Assembly (NCBI GenBank): GCA_963676905.2 | Contig: CAXXVE010000001.1 | Span: 1,302,001 to 1,366,000 of the forward strand | Source of the DNA: Oceanispirochaeta sp963676905 | GTDB taxonomy: Bacteria > Spirochaetota > Spirochaetia > DSM-2461 | Reading direction: 5' to 3' | Length of the DNA stretch: 64,000 nucleotides | Shown here: positions 1 through 7,897 of the stretch, piece after piece | How positions within the stretch are numbered: the first letter of the stretch is position 1 | How the letters are laid out: every line of letters begins with the position of its first letter | Notes under the pieces: generated by a model | Database searches by the model: none | Told to the model about the DNA's origin: nothing | What the model saw: only the letters and a program-made list of their open reading frames with translations | Made by a program: the position numbers and the translations under genes

Positions 1-52
1 GGCTTTCATAGTGGCTGACAATTCTTGTCATGTATTCATATTTCTCAATCAT
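1..52 (-). CDS. Start of a divergent gene, cut by the window edge
   Basis: On the minus strand an ATG at 52-50 opens a frame that stays open to the edge (17 codons, MIEKYEYMTRIVSHYES). An AGGTGA ribosome-binding site lies three bases upstream of the ATG. The fragment is too short to classify. Its position, divergent from a catabolic operon and flanked by the operator repeats at 67-169, suggests a regulator of that operon, but this is inference. It could also be a chance open frame. Confidence 0.45.
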   Translation of the reverse strand, partial: MIEKYEYMTRIVSHYES

Positions 53-66
53 GAGTCACCTACCTA

Positions 67-169
67 TGAAATACATTTTATACTTGAATGTTGTTTTATG
101 GAATATATTTCAGAAAAAAGTTGACAGCTGAAAAAAGGGGGAGTACAGTAGTTTATGAAATATGTTTCA
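67..169. promoter_or_regulatory. Three-copy TGAAATAYRTTTCA operator array
   Basis: Three near-palindromic 14-mers occur at 67-80 (TGAAATACATTTTA), 99-112 (TGGAATATATTTCA) and 156-169 (TGAAATATGTTTCA). They flank the predicted promoter at 121-149: one copy lies just upstream of the -35 box, one over the expected transcription start, and the first near the start of the divergent gene. This is the layout of a repressor array. The half-site TGAAA..TTTCA resembles operators of KdgR/IclR-type regulators, but the protein is not identified here. Confidence 0.6.
121..149 (+). promoter_or_regulatory. Sigma70-type promoter of the SDR-TRAP-transketolase operon
   Basis: A consensus -35 box TTGACA lies at 121-126. 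After exactly 17 bases comes a -10 box TACAGT (144-149, four of six matches). Operator copies sit on both sides, so the promoter is probably repressed until the substrate is present. Transcription would start near 156, giving a leader of about 65 bases before the SDR gene. Confidence 0.6.
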
Positions 170-220
170 TTCAAGCATGATCATTAATGACTTACCGTTT
201 CATTGTTGGAGAGATTAAAA

Positions 221-976
221 ATGACAGTAAAGGATAGAGTAGCCATAGTTACCGGTGCTGGTTCCGAAAAGGGAATCGGCCGGTCGATAGCAGTCACTCT
301 TGCAAAATATGGTGCTGATATTGTTGTTGCGGACCTGGATCTTGCAGGGGCTGAAAAGGTCGCTGAGGAGATCAGGGGCCTTGGCCGCAGAGCCATAGCC
401 TGCCGGGTAAATGTAACTGACAAATCTGCAATTCAGGAAATGATGCAGGCCACCGAAAAAGAGTTCGGCAGGCTGGATATTCTTGTAAATAATGCGGGGA
501 TCACACAACCCGTTCGGGTTGCAGATACAACTGAGGCCGACTGGGACAGAATACTGGATGTCAATCTGAAGAGTACATTTCTCTGTTCTCAGGCAGCCAT
601 CGAATTGATGAAGAAAAACAGCTACGGCCGTATCGTCAATATGAGTTCTGTCTCCGGCAAGCAGGGCGGAGGGGTTTTTGGCGGAGCCCACTACTCTGCA
701 GCCAAGGCAGGTATTCTCGGTTTTTCCAAAGCTCTTGCAAAAGAGGTCGTAGGGGACGGAATCACAGTTAACTCCGTTGCCCCCGGGGCAATTGCAACAG
801 ATATCAGAAGGGGGATCTCCGATGAAAAGGAGAAAGCCATTGCTGATGCAATTCCCATGAAAAGGACTGGAAGACCCGAGGAAGTCGCTTTTGTCGTTGC
901 ATTTCTTGCAGCGGACGAGGCCGCCTATATAACAGGAGAGGACATCGATATCAACGGCGGGTCCTACATAGATTAG
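221..976 (+). CDS. SDR-family NAD(P)-dependent dehydrogenase/reductase
   Basis: Classical short-chain dehydrogenase of 251 residues, FabG-like in length. The cofactor motif TGAGSEKGIG is at residues 11-20, NNAG at 90-93, the catalytic Ser region near 143, and YSAAK (Tyr158, Lys162) completes the active site. I chose ATG 221 over an in-frame TTG at 203 because GGAGAG (208-213) is correctly spaced for it. It is the first gene of an operon with a TRAP transporter, a split transketolase and a hydroxyacid dehydrogenase. It therefore probably oxidises the imported substrate, for example a hydroxyl of a sugar acid, to a keto form for transketolase. The class is secure; the substrate is inference. 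Confidence 0.9.
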   Translation: MTVKDRVAIVTGAGSEKGIGRSIAVTLAKYGADIVVADLDLAGAEKVAEEIRGLGRRAIACRVNVTDKSAIQEMMQATEKEFGRLDILVNNAGITQPVRVADTTEADWDRILDVNLKSTFLCSQAAIELMKKNSYGRIVNMSSVSGKQGGGVFGGAHYSAAKAGILGFSKALAKEVVGDGITVNSVAPGAIATDIRRGISDEKEKAIADAIPMKRTGRPEEVAFVVAFLAADEAAYITGEDIDINGGSYID

Positions 977-1011
977 CAATCAGTATTTTTTATATACAAA
1001 AGGAGAGAATT

Positions 1012-2007
1012 ATGAAGAAAAAACTGGTAATGGCACTGATGATCGTTTTGATGGCAGCTGCAGTATTTGCAGAGGGCAAGCAGGACAAGGGGGGGGATGA
1101 GACTATCGTTCTGAAACTCGGTTATGGATCTCCCATATCCAATCCACGGCACCTGACAGCAGAAAAGTTCGCAGCCTGGGTTGCCGAAGAGTCTGACGGA
1201 CGGGTTCAGGTTGATCTCTATCCCGCTGAAATGATCGGTACAGACAGACAGATGGCAGAGATGATCACAATGGGAACTCTTGATATGAGCATCAATGCCC
1301 ACGGTGTTGTCGCAACATACGAGCCCAAGATGGCGGCTATTGAGCTTCCTTTCCTCTTCTCCTCTCCCGAGAAGGTCGGACAGGTTCTTGACGGTCCTCT
1401 TGGAGAGGAAATCGCCAAAGACCTTCCCAAGAAGGGAATGAGAATCCTTGCATACTGGGAAAACGGCCTCAGACAGATTACAAACAGTGTTAGGCCCATT
1501 GAAAAACCTTCTGATCTTGCCGGACTCAAACTGAGAACCCCCGAGAACAGAATGACTCTGGATATTTTCCAGTCTCTCGGTGCAAGCCCCGCTCCTCTGG
1601 CGTTCTCCGAACTCTATATGGCTCTCTCCCAGAAGGTATTCGACGGACAGGAAAACCCCGTAGTTAACATTCATTCAGCCAAATTTGATGAGGTTCAGAA
1701 GTATATCTCTATCACAAATCATAAATATGAAAGCTGTCCCTTTATTGTAAGTGAATCCGTATGGCAGGATCTCCCTGCAGATATTCAGGTAATTCTTAAA
1801 GAGGGAGCTGTCAAGTTCGCACAGGAGCACAGAACTCTTGTACAGGAAAATGAGGCAGCCCTTCTTGCCGAACTCGAAGCAAAGGGCATGCAGGTCAGCC
1901 GCCCGGATCTTTCCGCTTTCCAGGATGCAACAAGCGTTGTATATGAAAAATGGGAGGATGTACTCGGTAAAGATCTGATTGAACAGATTAGAATGGAAGC
2001 CAAATAA
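1012..2007 (+). CDS. dctP: TRAP transporter substrate-binding protein, DctP family
   Basis: 331-residue periplasmic binding protein of a tripartite ATP-independent transporter. The N-terminus is a signal peptide with cleavage expected after VFA, leaving the EGKQDK start common in spirochaete binding proteins; there is no lipobox cysteine. DctP-type sequence follows, including the conserved Arg region LAGLKLRTPENRM (near 165-180) that normally holds a substrate carboxylate, and MALSQKVFDGQENP downstream. The genes for the two membrane subunits follow directly. Family knowledge favours an organic or sugar acid as ligand. AGGAGAG (1001-1007) is a strong ribosome-binding site. Confidence 0.92.
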   Translation: MKKKLVMALMIVLMAAAVFAEGKQDKGGDETIVLKLGYGSPISNPRHLTAEKFAAWVAEESDGRVQVDLYPAEMIGTDRQMAEMITMGTLDMSINAHGVVATYEPKMAAIELPFLFSSPEKVGQVLDGPLGEEIAKDLPKKGMRILAYWENGLRQITNSVRPIEKPSDLAGLKLRTPENRMTLDIFQSLGASPAPLAFSELYMALSQKVFDGQENPVVNIHSAKFDEVQKYISITNHKYESCPFIVSESVWQDLPADIQVILKEGAVKFAQEHRTLVQENEAALLAELEAKGMQVSRPDLSAFQDATSVVYEKWEDVLGKDLIEQIRMEAK

Positions 2008-2021
2008 TAAAGGAAATCATC

Positions 2022-2052
2022 GGGGACTGGGACTGTGATGGAACCGGTCCCC
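2022..2052 (+). other. Intercistronic stem-loop after the TRAP binding-protein gene
   Basis: GGGGACTGG (2022-2030) pairs with CCGGTCCCC (2044-2052) as a nine-pair stem with one G-U pair and a 13-base loop. There is no U-run. It lies between dctP and dctQ and probably stabilises the upstream mRNA or reduces read-through, so that binding protein is made in excess of the membrane subunits. Confidence 0.55.
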
Positions 2053-2072
2053 AATGACAAGGAACGTGAAAA

Positions 2073-2558
2073 ATGAATTTCATTCACAAGTTTAATGATC
2101 TATGTATAAAAGTTGTCCAAACAATAAGTCTTCTTTTGCTTTTTTTACTTACAATTTCAACGATGACCGGTGTCATCTACCGGTATGTACTGAAGAGCCC
2201 TATCATCTGGCTGTATGAGTTTGTGGTTCTGATTTTTGCCTGGCTGGTCTTCAGCGGTGTCGTTATGGCCTATTCCAGGGGTGAAAATATCAATCTTACC
2301 TTTCTTATGAATTCTCTGAACGAGAAAGGCAGGCTGGTTCTGAAAACTGTTATCGACCTGATCAATATGATCTTTATCTGCATGATCATCTACTTCGGGT
2401 TTCAAATTGTTAAGAGTACAGCCAGTCAGTCCTATCAGACCATTAATGTCTCTTTGGGGTGGTTCTATGCTTCCTTTCCTGTAATGGGAATTCCAATGAT
2501 TGTTACAATCATAGACCGGAGCATTCGTCGATTCGAAAATATTGAAACGAGAAATTAA
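2073..2558 (+). CDS. dctQ: TRAP transporter small permease, DctQ family
   Basis: 161 residues with about four hydrophobic segments (near 14-36, 47-68, 87-110 and 128-150), the usual size and topology of the small TRAP membrane subunit. The segment IIWLYEFVVLIFAWLVFSG is typical of DctQ. It stops at 2558 and the DctM ATG follows with no gap, so the two are probably translationally coupled. It forms the inner-membrane complex with the next gene product. Confidence 0.9.
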   Translation: MNFIHKFNDLCIKVVQTISLLLLFLLTISTMTGVIYRYVLKSPIIWLYEFVVLIFAWLVFSGVVMAYSRGENINLTFLMNSLNEKGRLVLKTVIDLINMIFICMIIYFGFQIVKSTASQSYQTINVSLGWFYASFPVMGIPMIVTIIDRSIRRFENIETRN

Positions 2559-3839
2559 ATGGGAATTATACTGTTAATAGCATTTGCAATATTGATGGCA
2601 ATAGGTGTACCTATTGCGGTTTCTCTGGGATTCAGTACGGCTCTGGCCATTCTGATTACCGGTAAATACTCTCTTATCACCGTTTTTCACAGGGCAATTT
2701 CGGGTGTGGATTCCTACATTCTCCTCTCGATCCCTTTCTTTATTCTCGCCGGCCAGCTGATGAACACCGGTGGAATCACAAGAAAAATTTTCAGGTTTGC
2801 CACAACCATGGTGGGAAGGATTCCCGGCGGTCTGGGACATGCCAATATTGTCGCCAGTATTATCTTTTCGGGAATGTCAGGCTCCGCCGTCGCCGATGCA
2901 GGGGGCCTCGGGCAGGTCGAGATGCAAGCCATGACGGAAGAGGGCTACGACCCCGAGTTCAGTGCTGCTGTAACAACTGCTTCAGCAACAATCGGTCCTA
3001 TAATTCCACCAAGCATTCCAATGGTTGTCTACGGGGCGGCTGCAGAAGTCTCAATCGGTGCACTTTTTATGGGCGGTTTTATTCCGGGTATACTGCTGGG
3101 ACTCAGTTCCATGGTTCTTGTTCTGATTATTTCCCTGAAGCGTGGATACCCCAGGAGTGACCACTTCAGCATAAAGGAAGTGCTTGTCTCCTTTAAGGAG
3201 TCCTTTCTTTCCCTTATCACACCTGTCATTATCATCGGCGGTATCCTGGGCGGTATATTTACACCTACTGAAGCAGCTGTTGTCGCCGCGGTCTACTCCT
3301 TTATCCTGGGGGTCTTTGTCTACAGGGAGATCAAGGTAAACGATCTGGTGAGAATAATGATCAATACCATTATCACCTCCGCTTCGGTTCTCTTTATCAT
3401 CTCATCTGCTACTTCCTTCTCCTGGGTCATTGCCATGGAGGGAATAACACAGCAGGTCGCCAACTTCCTCCTTTCTGTTACAAGCAACAAGTATGTGATT
3501 CTGTTCCTCCTGAACATTATCTTCCTGATTCTGGGAATGTTTATGGAAAGCCTGTCGATCCTGCTTATCACAGTGCCCTTCCTGATGCCCCTGATATCGG
3601 CTGTCGGTCTGAATCCGGTGCATCTCGGGGTCGTTCTTGTTCTGAATCTGATGATCGGACTGTCCACACCGCCTGTGGGAATGTCTCTCTTCGTATCAAG
3701 CAAGATTGCGGGAGTGAGTCTGGAGAGGCTGTACAGGGAGATTCTACCCTTCCTGATTCCTCTGATCCTTGTGCTTCTGATTATTACTTATCTGCCGGAA
3801 ACTGTTCTCTGGCTGCCCAGACTTTTTCTGGGGTACTGA
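2559..3839 (+). CDS. dctM: TRAP transporter large permease, DctM family
   Basis: 426 residues, about 12 transmembrane helices, the normal size for the cation-coupled TRAP permease. Family motifs include the GMSGSAVADAGGLGQVEM stretch near residues 105-125, ATIGPIIPPSIPMVVYG near 143-160, and the C-terminal MIGLSTPPVGMSLFV. With DctP and DctQ it should import an organic anion driven by the sodium or proton gradient. It starts immediately after the dctQ stop codon. Confidence 0.93.
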   Translation: MGIILLIAFAILMAIGVPIAVSLGFSTALAILITGKYSLITVFHRAISGVDSYILLSIPFFILAGQLMNTGGITRKIFRFATTMVGRIPGGLGHANIVASIIFSGMSGSAVADAGGLGQVEMQAMTEEGYDPEFSAAVTTASATIGPIIPPSIPMVVYGAAAEVSIGALFMGGFIPGILLGLSSMVLVLIISLKRGYPRSDHFSIKEVLVSFKESFLSLITPVIIIGGILGGIFTPTEAAVVAAVYSFILGVFVYREIKVNDLVRIMINTIITSASVLFIISSATSFSWVIAMEGITQQVANFLLSVTSNKYVILFLLNIIFLILGMFMESLSILLITVPFLMPLISAVGLNPVHLGVVLVLNLMIGLSTPPVGMSLFVSSKIAGVSLERLYREILPFLIPLILVLLIITYLPETVLWLPRLFLGY

Positions 3840-3952
3840 GGAATGACGACGACAGTAGACTGAAACCTTGTCAATGAATATTTGAAATCTACTTCGGGCA
3901 GCCATCCTGTTTTGGCAATGACGCCCGAGGTGGGTTCTCTGGAGGTGTATAT

Positions 3953-4789
3953 ATGAAAAAAGAAGAAAAGGTGGCATTCCTGAAGGAAAAAGCCATAGAA
4001 ATGCGTAAAACTGCGCTGACAATGATTCATACGGCCCAGTCGGGCCATCCCGGCGGCTCACTCTCTGCAGCTGATTTTGTTACTGCCCTCTACTTTGATG
4101 AGATGAACATAAGGGCTGATGAGCCAAGGTGGGAGGATCGTGACCGTTTCGTCCTTTCCAAGGGCCATGTCTGCCCCATCCTCTATTCGGCCCTGGCGCT
4201 GAAGGAGTACTTTCCCTACGACACCATCTATACCCTGAGAAAAGAGGGGTCCATCCTTCAGGGGCACCCGGATATGAAGGTCTGTCCCGGTGTGGACATC
4301 AGTACAGGCTCTCTGGGGCAGGGTCTTTCCACGGCAGTAGGAATGGCTCTGGCCGGCAAACGTGACGGTAAAGGGTACCGGGTTTTCTGCGTCGTCGGTG
4401 ACGGAGAGAGCCAGGAGGGACAGATCTGGGAAGCCGTGATGACAGCTGTCAAATACAAACTTGATAATCTTGTTATCTATGTGGACAACAACAATCTTCA
4501 GAACGATAACTGCTGCGATGTGGTAATGCCCACAGGAGATCTCAGGGCAAAATTTGAAGCCTTCGGTTGTGATGCCTACGGCATTGACGGCCACAAAATG
4601 GAAGAGATCGTTGATGCCCTTGATTCTATCCGGGACCGGAATAACGGTGTCCCCAAGGTGATTGTCGGAAAGACAGTAAAGGGTCGGGGGGTTTCGTTTA
4701 TGGAGAACGTTGTTATGTGGCACGGCGTTGCTCCCGACAAGGAGCAGTTTGCCCAGGCTGTCAGCGAAGTTGAGGGAGGATTGAAGTAA
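3953..4789 (+). CDS. Transketolase, N-terminal (ThDP-binding) subunit
   Basis: 278 residues, corresponding only to the first half of a full-length transketolase. Thiamine-diphosphate features are intact: SGHPGGSLS at 30-38, the His of SKGH near 72, GDGESQEGQIWEA at 149-161 and the NNN Mg-binding site near 179-181. Catalysis needs the C-terminal subunit encoded next, whose ATG overlaps this stop codon (TAATG). GGAGGTG at 3941-3947 is a strong ribosome-binding site. Split transketolases are common in bacteria and often belong to catabolic operons. A sugar-acid substrate is suggested by the TRAP genes upstream, but this is inference. Confidence 0.9.
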   Translation: MKKEEKVAFLKEKAIEMRKTALTMIHTAQSGHPGGSLSAADFVTALYFDEMNIRADEPRWEDRDRFVLSKGHVCPILYSALALKEYFPYDTIYTLRKEGSILQGHPDMKVCPGVDISTGSLGQGLSTAVGMALAGKRDGKGYRVFCVVGDGESQEGQIWEAVMTAVKYKLDNLVIYVDNNNLQNDNCCDVVMPTGDLRAKFEAFGCDAYGIDGHKMEEIVDALDSIRDRNNGVPKVIVGKTVKGRGVSFMENVVMWHGVAPDKEQFAQAVSEVEGGLK

Positions 4790-5721
4790 TGTCAGGTAAA
4801 GCAACAAGAGATGCCTATGGAGAGGCTGTTCTGGAATTGGGACGGGCCAACCCCGATATATATGTAGTGGATGCGGACATCGGTAAATCATGCAAGACGG
4901 TTCCCTTTTTTCAGGAACTTCCGGGTCAGCATGTCAATGTGGGGATTGCCGAGCAGAATGCCGCCGGGGTGGCCGCCGGACTTGCCACCTGCGGCAAGAT
5001 TCCCTTTGTTACAACCTATGCCGTGTTCGGCTCCATGAGAATGTGCGAGCAGATCCGCCAGGAGGCCTGTTACCCCAAACTGAATGTAAAGGTAGCCTGT
5101 TCCCACGGGGGATTCACTCCCGCCAATGACGGCGCCAGCCATCAGGGGATTGAGGATATGGGAATCTACAGAACCATTCCGAATATGACTGTGATTATGC
5201 CCTCAGATTTCTATTCGGCAAAAAAGCTGGTTAAGGCTGCTGCAGAGTACAAGGGACCTGTATACCTGAGATTCACAAGAGATCCCATACCTTTTATATA
5301 TGATGAGGATGCCGAGTTTGAAATTGGAAAGGCTGTCACTCTGAGAGAGGGAAAAGATATGGCCCTTATTGCCAATGGTGATATAATGTCCTTTGCCCTG
5401 TCTGCCGCTGAGAAGCTGGAAGAGAAGGGGTACTCTGTTCGGGTGCTGGATATGCATACAATCAAACCTCTTGATTCAGACGCTGTCTCAAGGGCCGTTG
5501 AGGAGATCGGCAGAATCGTCACCATTGAAGACCATAATATTCTCAACGGTCTTGGAAGCGCAGTATGCGAAGTCGCTGCTGAAATGGGAACGGGGAGAGT
5601 AAAACGTATGGGAATTCAGGACCGCTTTGGAGAGTCCGCTCCCTATGCCCGTCTTCTTGAGAAGAACGGAGTTACAGTTGATAACATCGTCAGCACTGCC
5701 GAGTCCCTGATCAGGGGATAA
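4789..5721 (+). CDS. Transketolase, C-terminal subunit
   Basis: 310 residues covering the pyrimidine-binding and C-terminal domains of transketolase. VGIAEQNAAGVAAGLA carries the catalytic Glu55 that activates ThDP. The segment FTPANDGASHQGIEDMGIYR (near 105-125) is typical of the family, and the C-terminal domain begins near residue 185. It overlaps the previous gene by one base (TAATG), so the two halves are made in equal amounts. The enzyme should transfer a two-carbon ketol unit; the donor in this operon is unknown. Confidence 0.9.
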   Translation: MSGKATRDAYGEAVLELGRANPDIYVVDADIGKSCKTVPFFQELPGQHVNVGIAEQNAAGVAAGLATCGKIPFVTTYAVFGSMRMCEQIRQEACYPKLNVKVACSHGGFTPANDGASHQGIEDMGIYRTIPNMTVIMPSDFYSAKKLVKAAAEYKGPVYLRFTRDPIPFIYDEDAEFEIGKAVTLREGKDMALIANGDIMSFALSAAEKLEEKGYSVRVLDMHTIKPLDSDAVSRAVEEIGRIVTIEDHNILNGLGSAVCEVAAEMGTGRVKRMGIQDRFGESAPYARLLEKNGVTVDNIVSTAESLIRG

Positions 5722-5760
5722 CGGTCCACAGCTGAAAAGAACAATATAAAAGGATGAAAC

Positions 5761-6717
5761 ATGAAGATTGTAGTTTTGGACGGATACACTCTGAACCCCG
5801 GGGATCTCTCCTGGGAGGGCATGGAGGCACTGGGTGAGTTCTCCTGTTACGACAGAACGGAAGAGAAGGATATACTCTCCAGGATTGGAGATGCGGATGC
5901 TGTAATTACAAATAAAACACCTGTTACAGCCGAAACGCTCAAGGCCTGCCCGGGTATCAAATATATTGGAGTCCTGGCGACAGGCTACAATGTTGTGGAT
6001 GTGGATGCTGCAGCAGCTGCGGGAATTCCCGTATGCAATATTCCAACCTACGGCACTACTGCCGTGGCCCAGTTCGCCTTTGCCCTGCTGCTGCATATCT
6101 GCCATCATGTGAAGGAACATACAGATACTGTAAAAGAGGGTAAGTGGACCGCCTGTGCCGATTTCTGCTACTGGGACTTTCCCCTTACCGAGCTGGCGGG
6201 CAAGACTATGGGGATCATAGGCTACGGCCGGATCGGTCAGGCAACAGGGAAAATCGCTCAGGCCTTCGGTATGAAGGTTCTGGCCTTTGACGAGTATCAG
6301 AATAAAGAACTTCTTAGTGAAACCATGGCATACGGATCTCTGGATGAAGTTCTCTCTCAGTCCGATGTCATCTCCCTTCACTGCCCGCTCTTTGAGTCCA
6401 CAAAGGGTATGATCAACAGGGAGAGCCTCTCCCGGATGAAGGACGGTGTCATCATCATCAATACATCCCGGGGGCCTCTTATTGTTGAAGATGACCTGGC
6501 TGAGGCTCTGAAGAGCGGAAAGGTAAGAGCCGCAGGACTTGATGTTGTATCAACCGAGCCGATTCTGGAAAGCAATGTTCTGCTGAAAGCGCCCAACTGT
6601 TATATTACTCCCCATATCGCCTGGGCCCCATTGGAGTCCCGGAGCAGGTTGATGAATATTGCAGTGGATAATTTGAAGTCTTTTATAAACGGAAAGACAA
6701 TCAACAGTGTGAATTAG
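5761..6717 (+). CDS. D-2-hydroxyacid dehydrogenase, glyoxylate/hydroxypyruvate reductase type
   Basis: 318 residues, normal for the D-isomer-specific 2-hydroxyacid dehydrogenase family. GYGRIGQ marks the NAD(P) fold near residue 158. INTSRGPLIVEDD supplies the substrate-binding Arg, VSTEP the Glu, and ITPHIAWAP the catalytic His. The last motif and GYNVVDVDAAAAAGIPV resemble glycerate dehydrogenase/hydroxypyruvate reductase. As last gene of the operon it could reduce glyoxylate or hydroxypyruvate released by transketolase. The reaction class is well supported; the substrate is inferred. Confidence 0.88.
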   Translation: MKIVVLDGYTLNPGDLSWEGMEALGEFSCYDRTEEKDILSRIGDADAVITNKTPVTAETLKACPGIKYIGVLATGYNVVDVDAAAAAGIPVCNIPTYGTTAVAQFAFALLLHICHHVKEHTDTVKEGKWTACADFCYWDFPLTELAGKTMGIIGYGRIGQATGKIAQAFGMKVLAFDEYQNKELLSETMAYGSLDEVLSQSDVISLHCPLFESTKGMINRESLSRMKDGVIIINTSRGPLIVEDDLAEALKSGKVRAAGLDVVSTEPILESNVLLKAPNCYITPHIAWAPLESRSRLMNIAVDNLKSFINGKTINSVN

Positions 6718-6720
6718 TCG

Positions 6721-6749
6721 ATCCCCCCTTCTGAAGGGGGGATTTTTAT
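6721..6749. terminator. Bidirectional intrinsic terminator
   Basis: ATCCCCCCTT (6721-6730) pairs perfectly with AAGGGGGGAT (6734-6743) around a three-base loop and is followed by TTTTATT. It ends the operon on the plus strand. Its position between convergent stop codons suggests it also ends the EamA gene. Confidence 0.85.
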
Positions 6750-7624
6750 TCTACAGAAGTCTCTCTGTCGGTTTTCTGTGGACTGAACCGGGAGAGCACC
6801 GACGCCAGCAGGACAAGGGCAATTCCTGTCACCTTGAGAAGTGTCATATCCTCAGCCATAAAGAGAATCCCGAAGACAACCCCGAAGAACACCTCTATAT
6901 AGGTGAGGGCGCTGTACTGGAAAAGGGGCAGCCGCTTGAGGGCGAAGAAGTAGAGCCCCCAGGCAAATATCCCCACGGACAGACCGTAAACCAGGCCGAG
7001 GCCAATCTCCGCAGCCGGCGCTCCGATGGACTCGGCAATCATAAAGGGCAGGAAGACCAGGGCGCCCAGGGCATTCTGAAAGTAGACAACCTCACCCTCG
7101 TCATGGTCTTTAAGGGCCTCCTTGAATATCAGGGTGGCCACGGAGAAGAGAAGGGCCGAGAGGATCATGCTTATATTCCCGACCATTGATTCACCTGAAA
7201 GTACAAAGCCCTTCTGGAAGTTCAGAAGTATTACTCCCCCGAAGGCCAGCAGAATCAGGGCAATCTCACGGAGTTTCAGCTTCTCTTTTCTGTAAAGAGC
7301 GTTCAGCAGGAGGGCAAACAAAGGCCAGAGGTAGAGGAGTACCACGGCGTTGGCAATGCTTGTCAGCTTGTATGCAAGCACATACAGAAGCATTCTCACT
7401 CCATTGAGAACAGAGGCTGTCAGAACCTGTTTTTTCATTCTTGGCGGTCCCAGAGCCACCTTTCTTCGCAGCATCAGAGGCAGAAGGCAGATGAAGGGAA
7501 CGCACATTCTGTATCCTGTCAGTGCCAGACTGCTGAAGGGGAGGGTCTTTATATACAGACCGCTTGATGCTCCCAGAGCGGCCCCTCCAATAATGGCACC
7601 GATGGCGATGATTGAACTGTTCAT
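6746..7624 (-). CDS. EamA/DMT-family inner-membrane transporter
   Basis: About 292 residues with ten predicted transmembrane helices in two EamA repeats (roughly 1-140 and 150-290). It begins MNSSIIAIGAIIGGAALGA. This start (7624) is preferred to an ORF extension of 28 hydrophilic residues because the first membrane helix begins right after it and AAGGAG lies upstream. Members export metabolites or amino acids; no substrate can be assigned. It is convergent with the hydroxyacid dehydrogenase and divergent from sua5. Confidence 0.85.
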   Translation of the reverse strand: MNSSIIAIGAIIGGAALGASSGLYIKTLPFSSLALTGYRMCVPFICLLPLMLRRKVALGPPRMKKQVLTASVLNGVRMLLYVLAYKLTSIANAVVLLYLWPLFALLLNALYRKEKLKLREIALILLAFGGVILLNFQKGFVLSGESMVGNISMILSALLFSVATLIFKEALKDHDEGEVVYFQNALGALVFLPFMIAESIGAPAAEIGLGLVYGLSVGIFAWGLYFFALKRLPLFQYSALTYIEVFFGVVFGILFMAEDMTLLKVTGIALVLLASVLSRFSPQKTDRETSVE

Positions 7625-7897
7625 AGCTTGAGAGAGACTCCTTTTCCCGTATATCCGGGTTAAAGGGGTATTATGACAGATAAGCCGTTCCGGGAGAAGC
7701 GGGAACAAGGCTGTATTCGTATCTCCGGACTGGTTCCAAAAGCGGTCTATCTTGTTCCTCTCCCTTTATTTAGATGGAATACACTGGTCATCCTCTGGAA
7801 AAAGGATGTAATCTGTAGTAGTTTGATATGTCCTTTCAGGGGCTCTCCGGAGATGCCCCGCAGGGAACAGATTCGAAATGATTCCAGGAATAGAAAA

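Noticed and set aside
215..979. Long open frame antisense to the SDR gene (254 codons)
   Set aside because: It mirrors the SDR coding frame, has no matching family motif, many Cys in odd places and no ribosome-binding site.
4058..4891. Antisense open frame of 277 codons opposite the transketolase N-subunit
   Set aside because: The plus-strand gene has all transketolase motifs. The antisense product has none.
7673..7897. Long N-terminal extension of the Sua5 protein
   Set aside because: The first 75 codons have no family similarity, and a good ribosome-binding site precedes ATG 7898.
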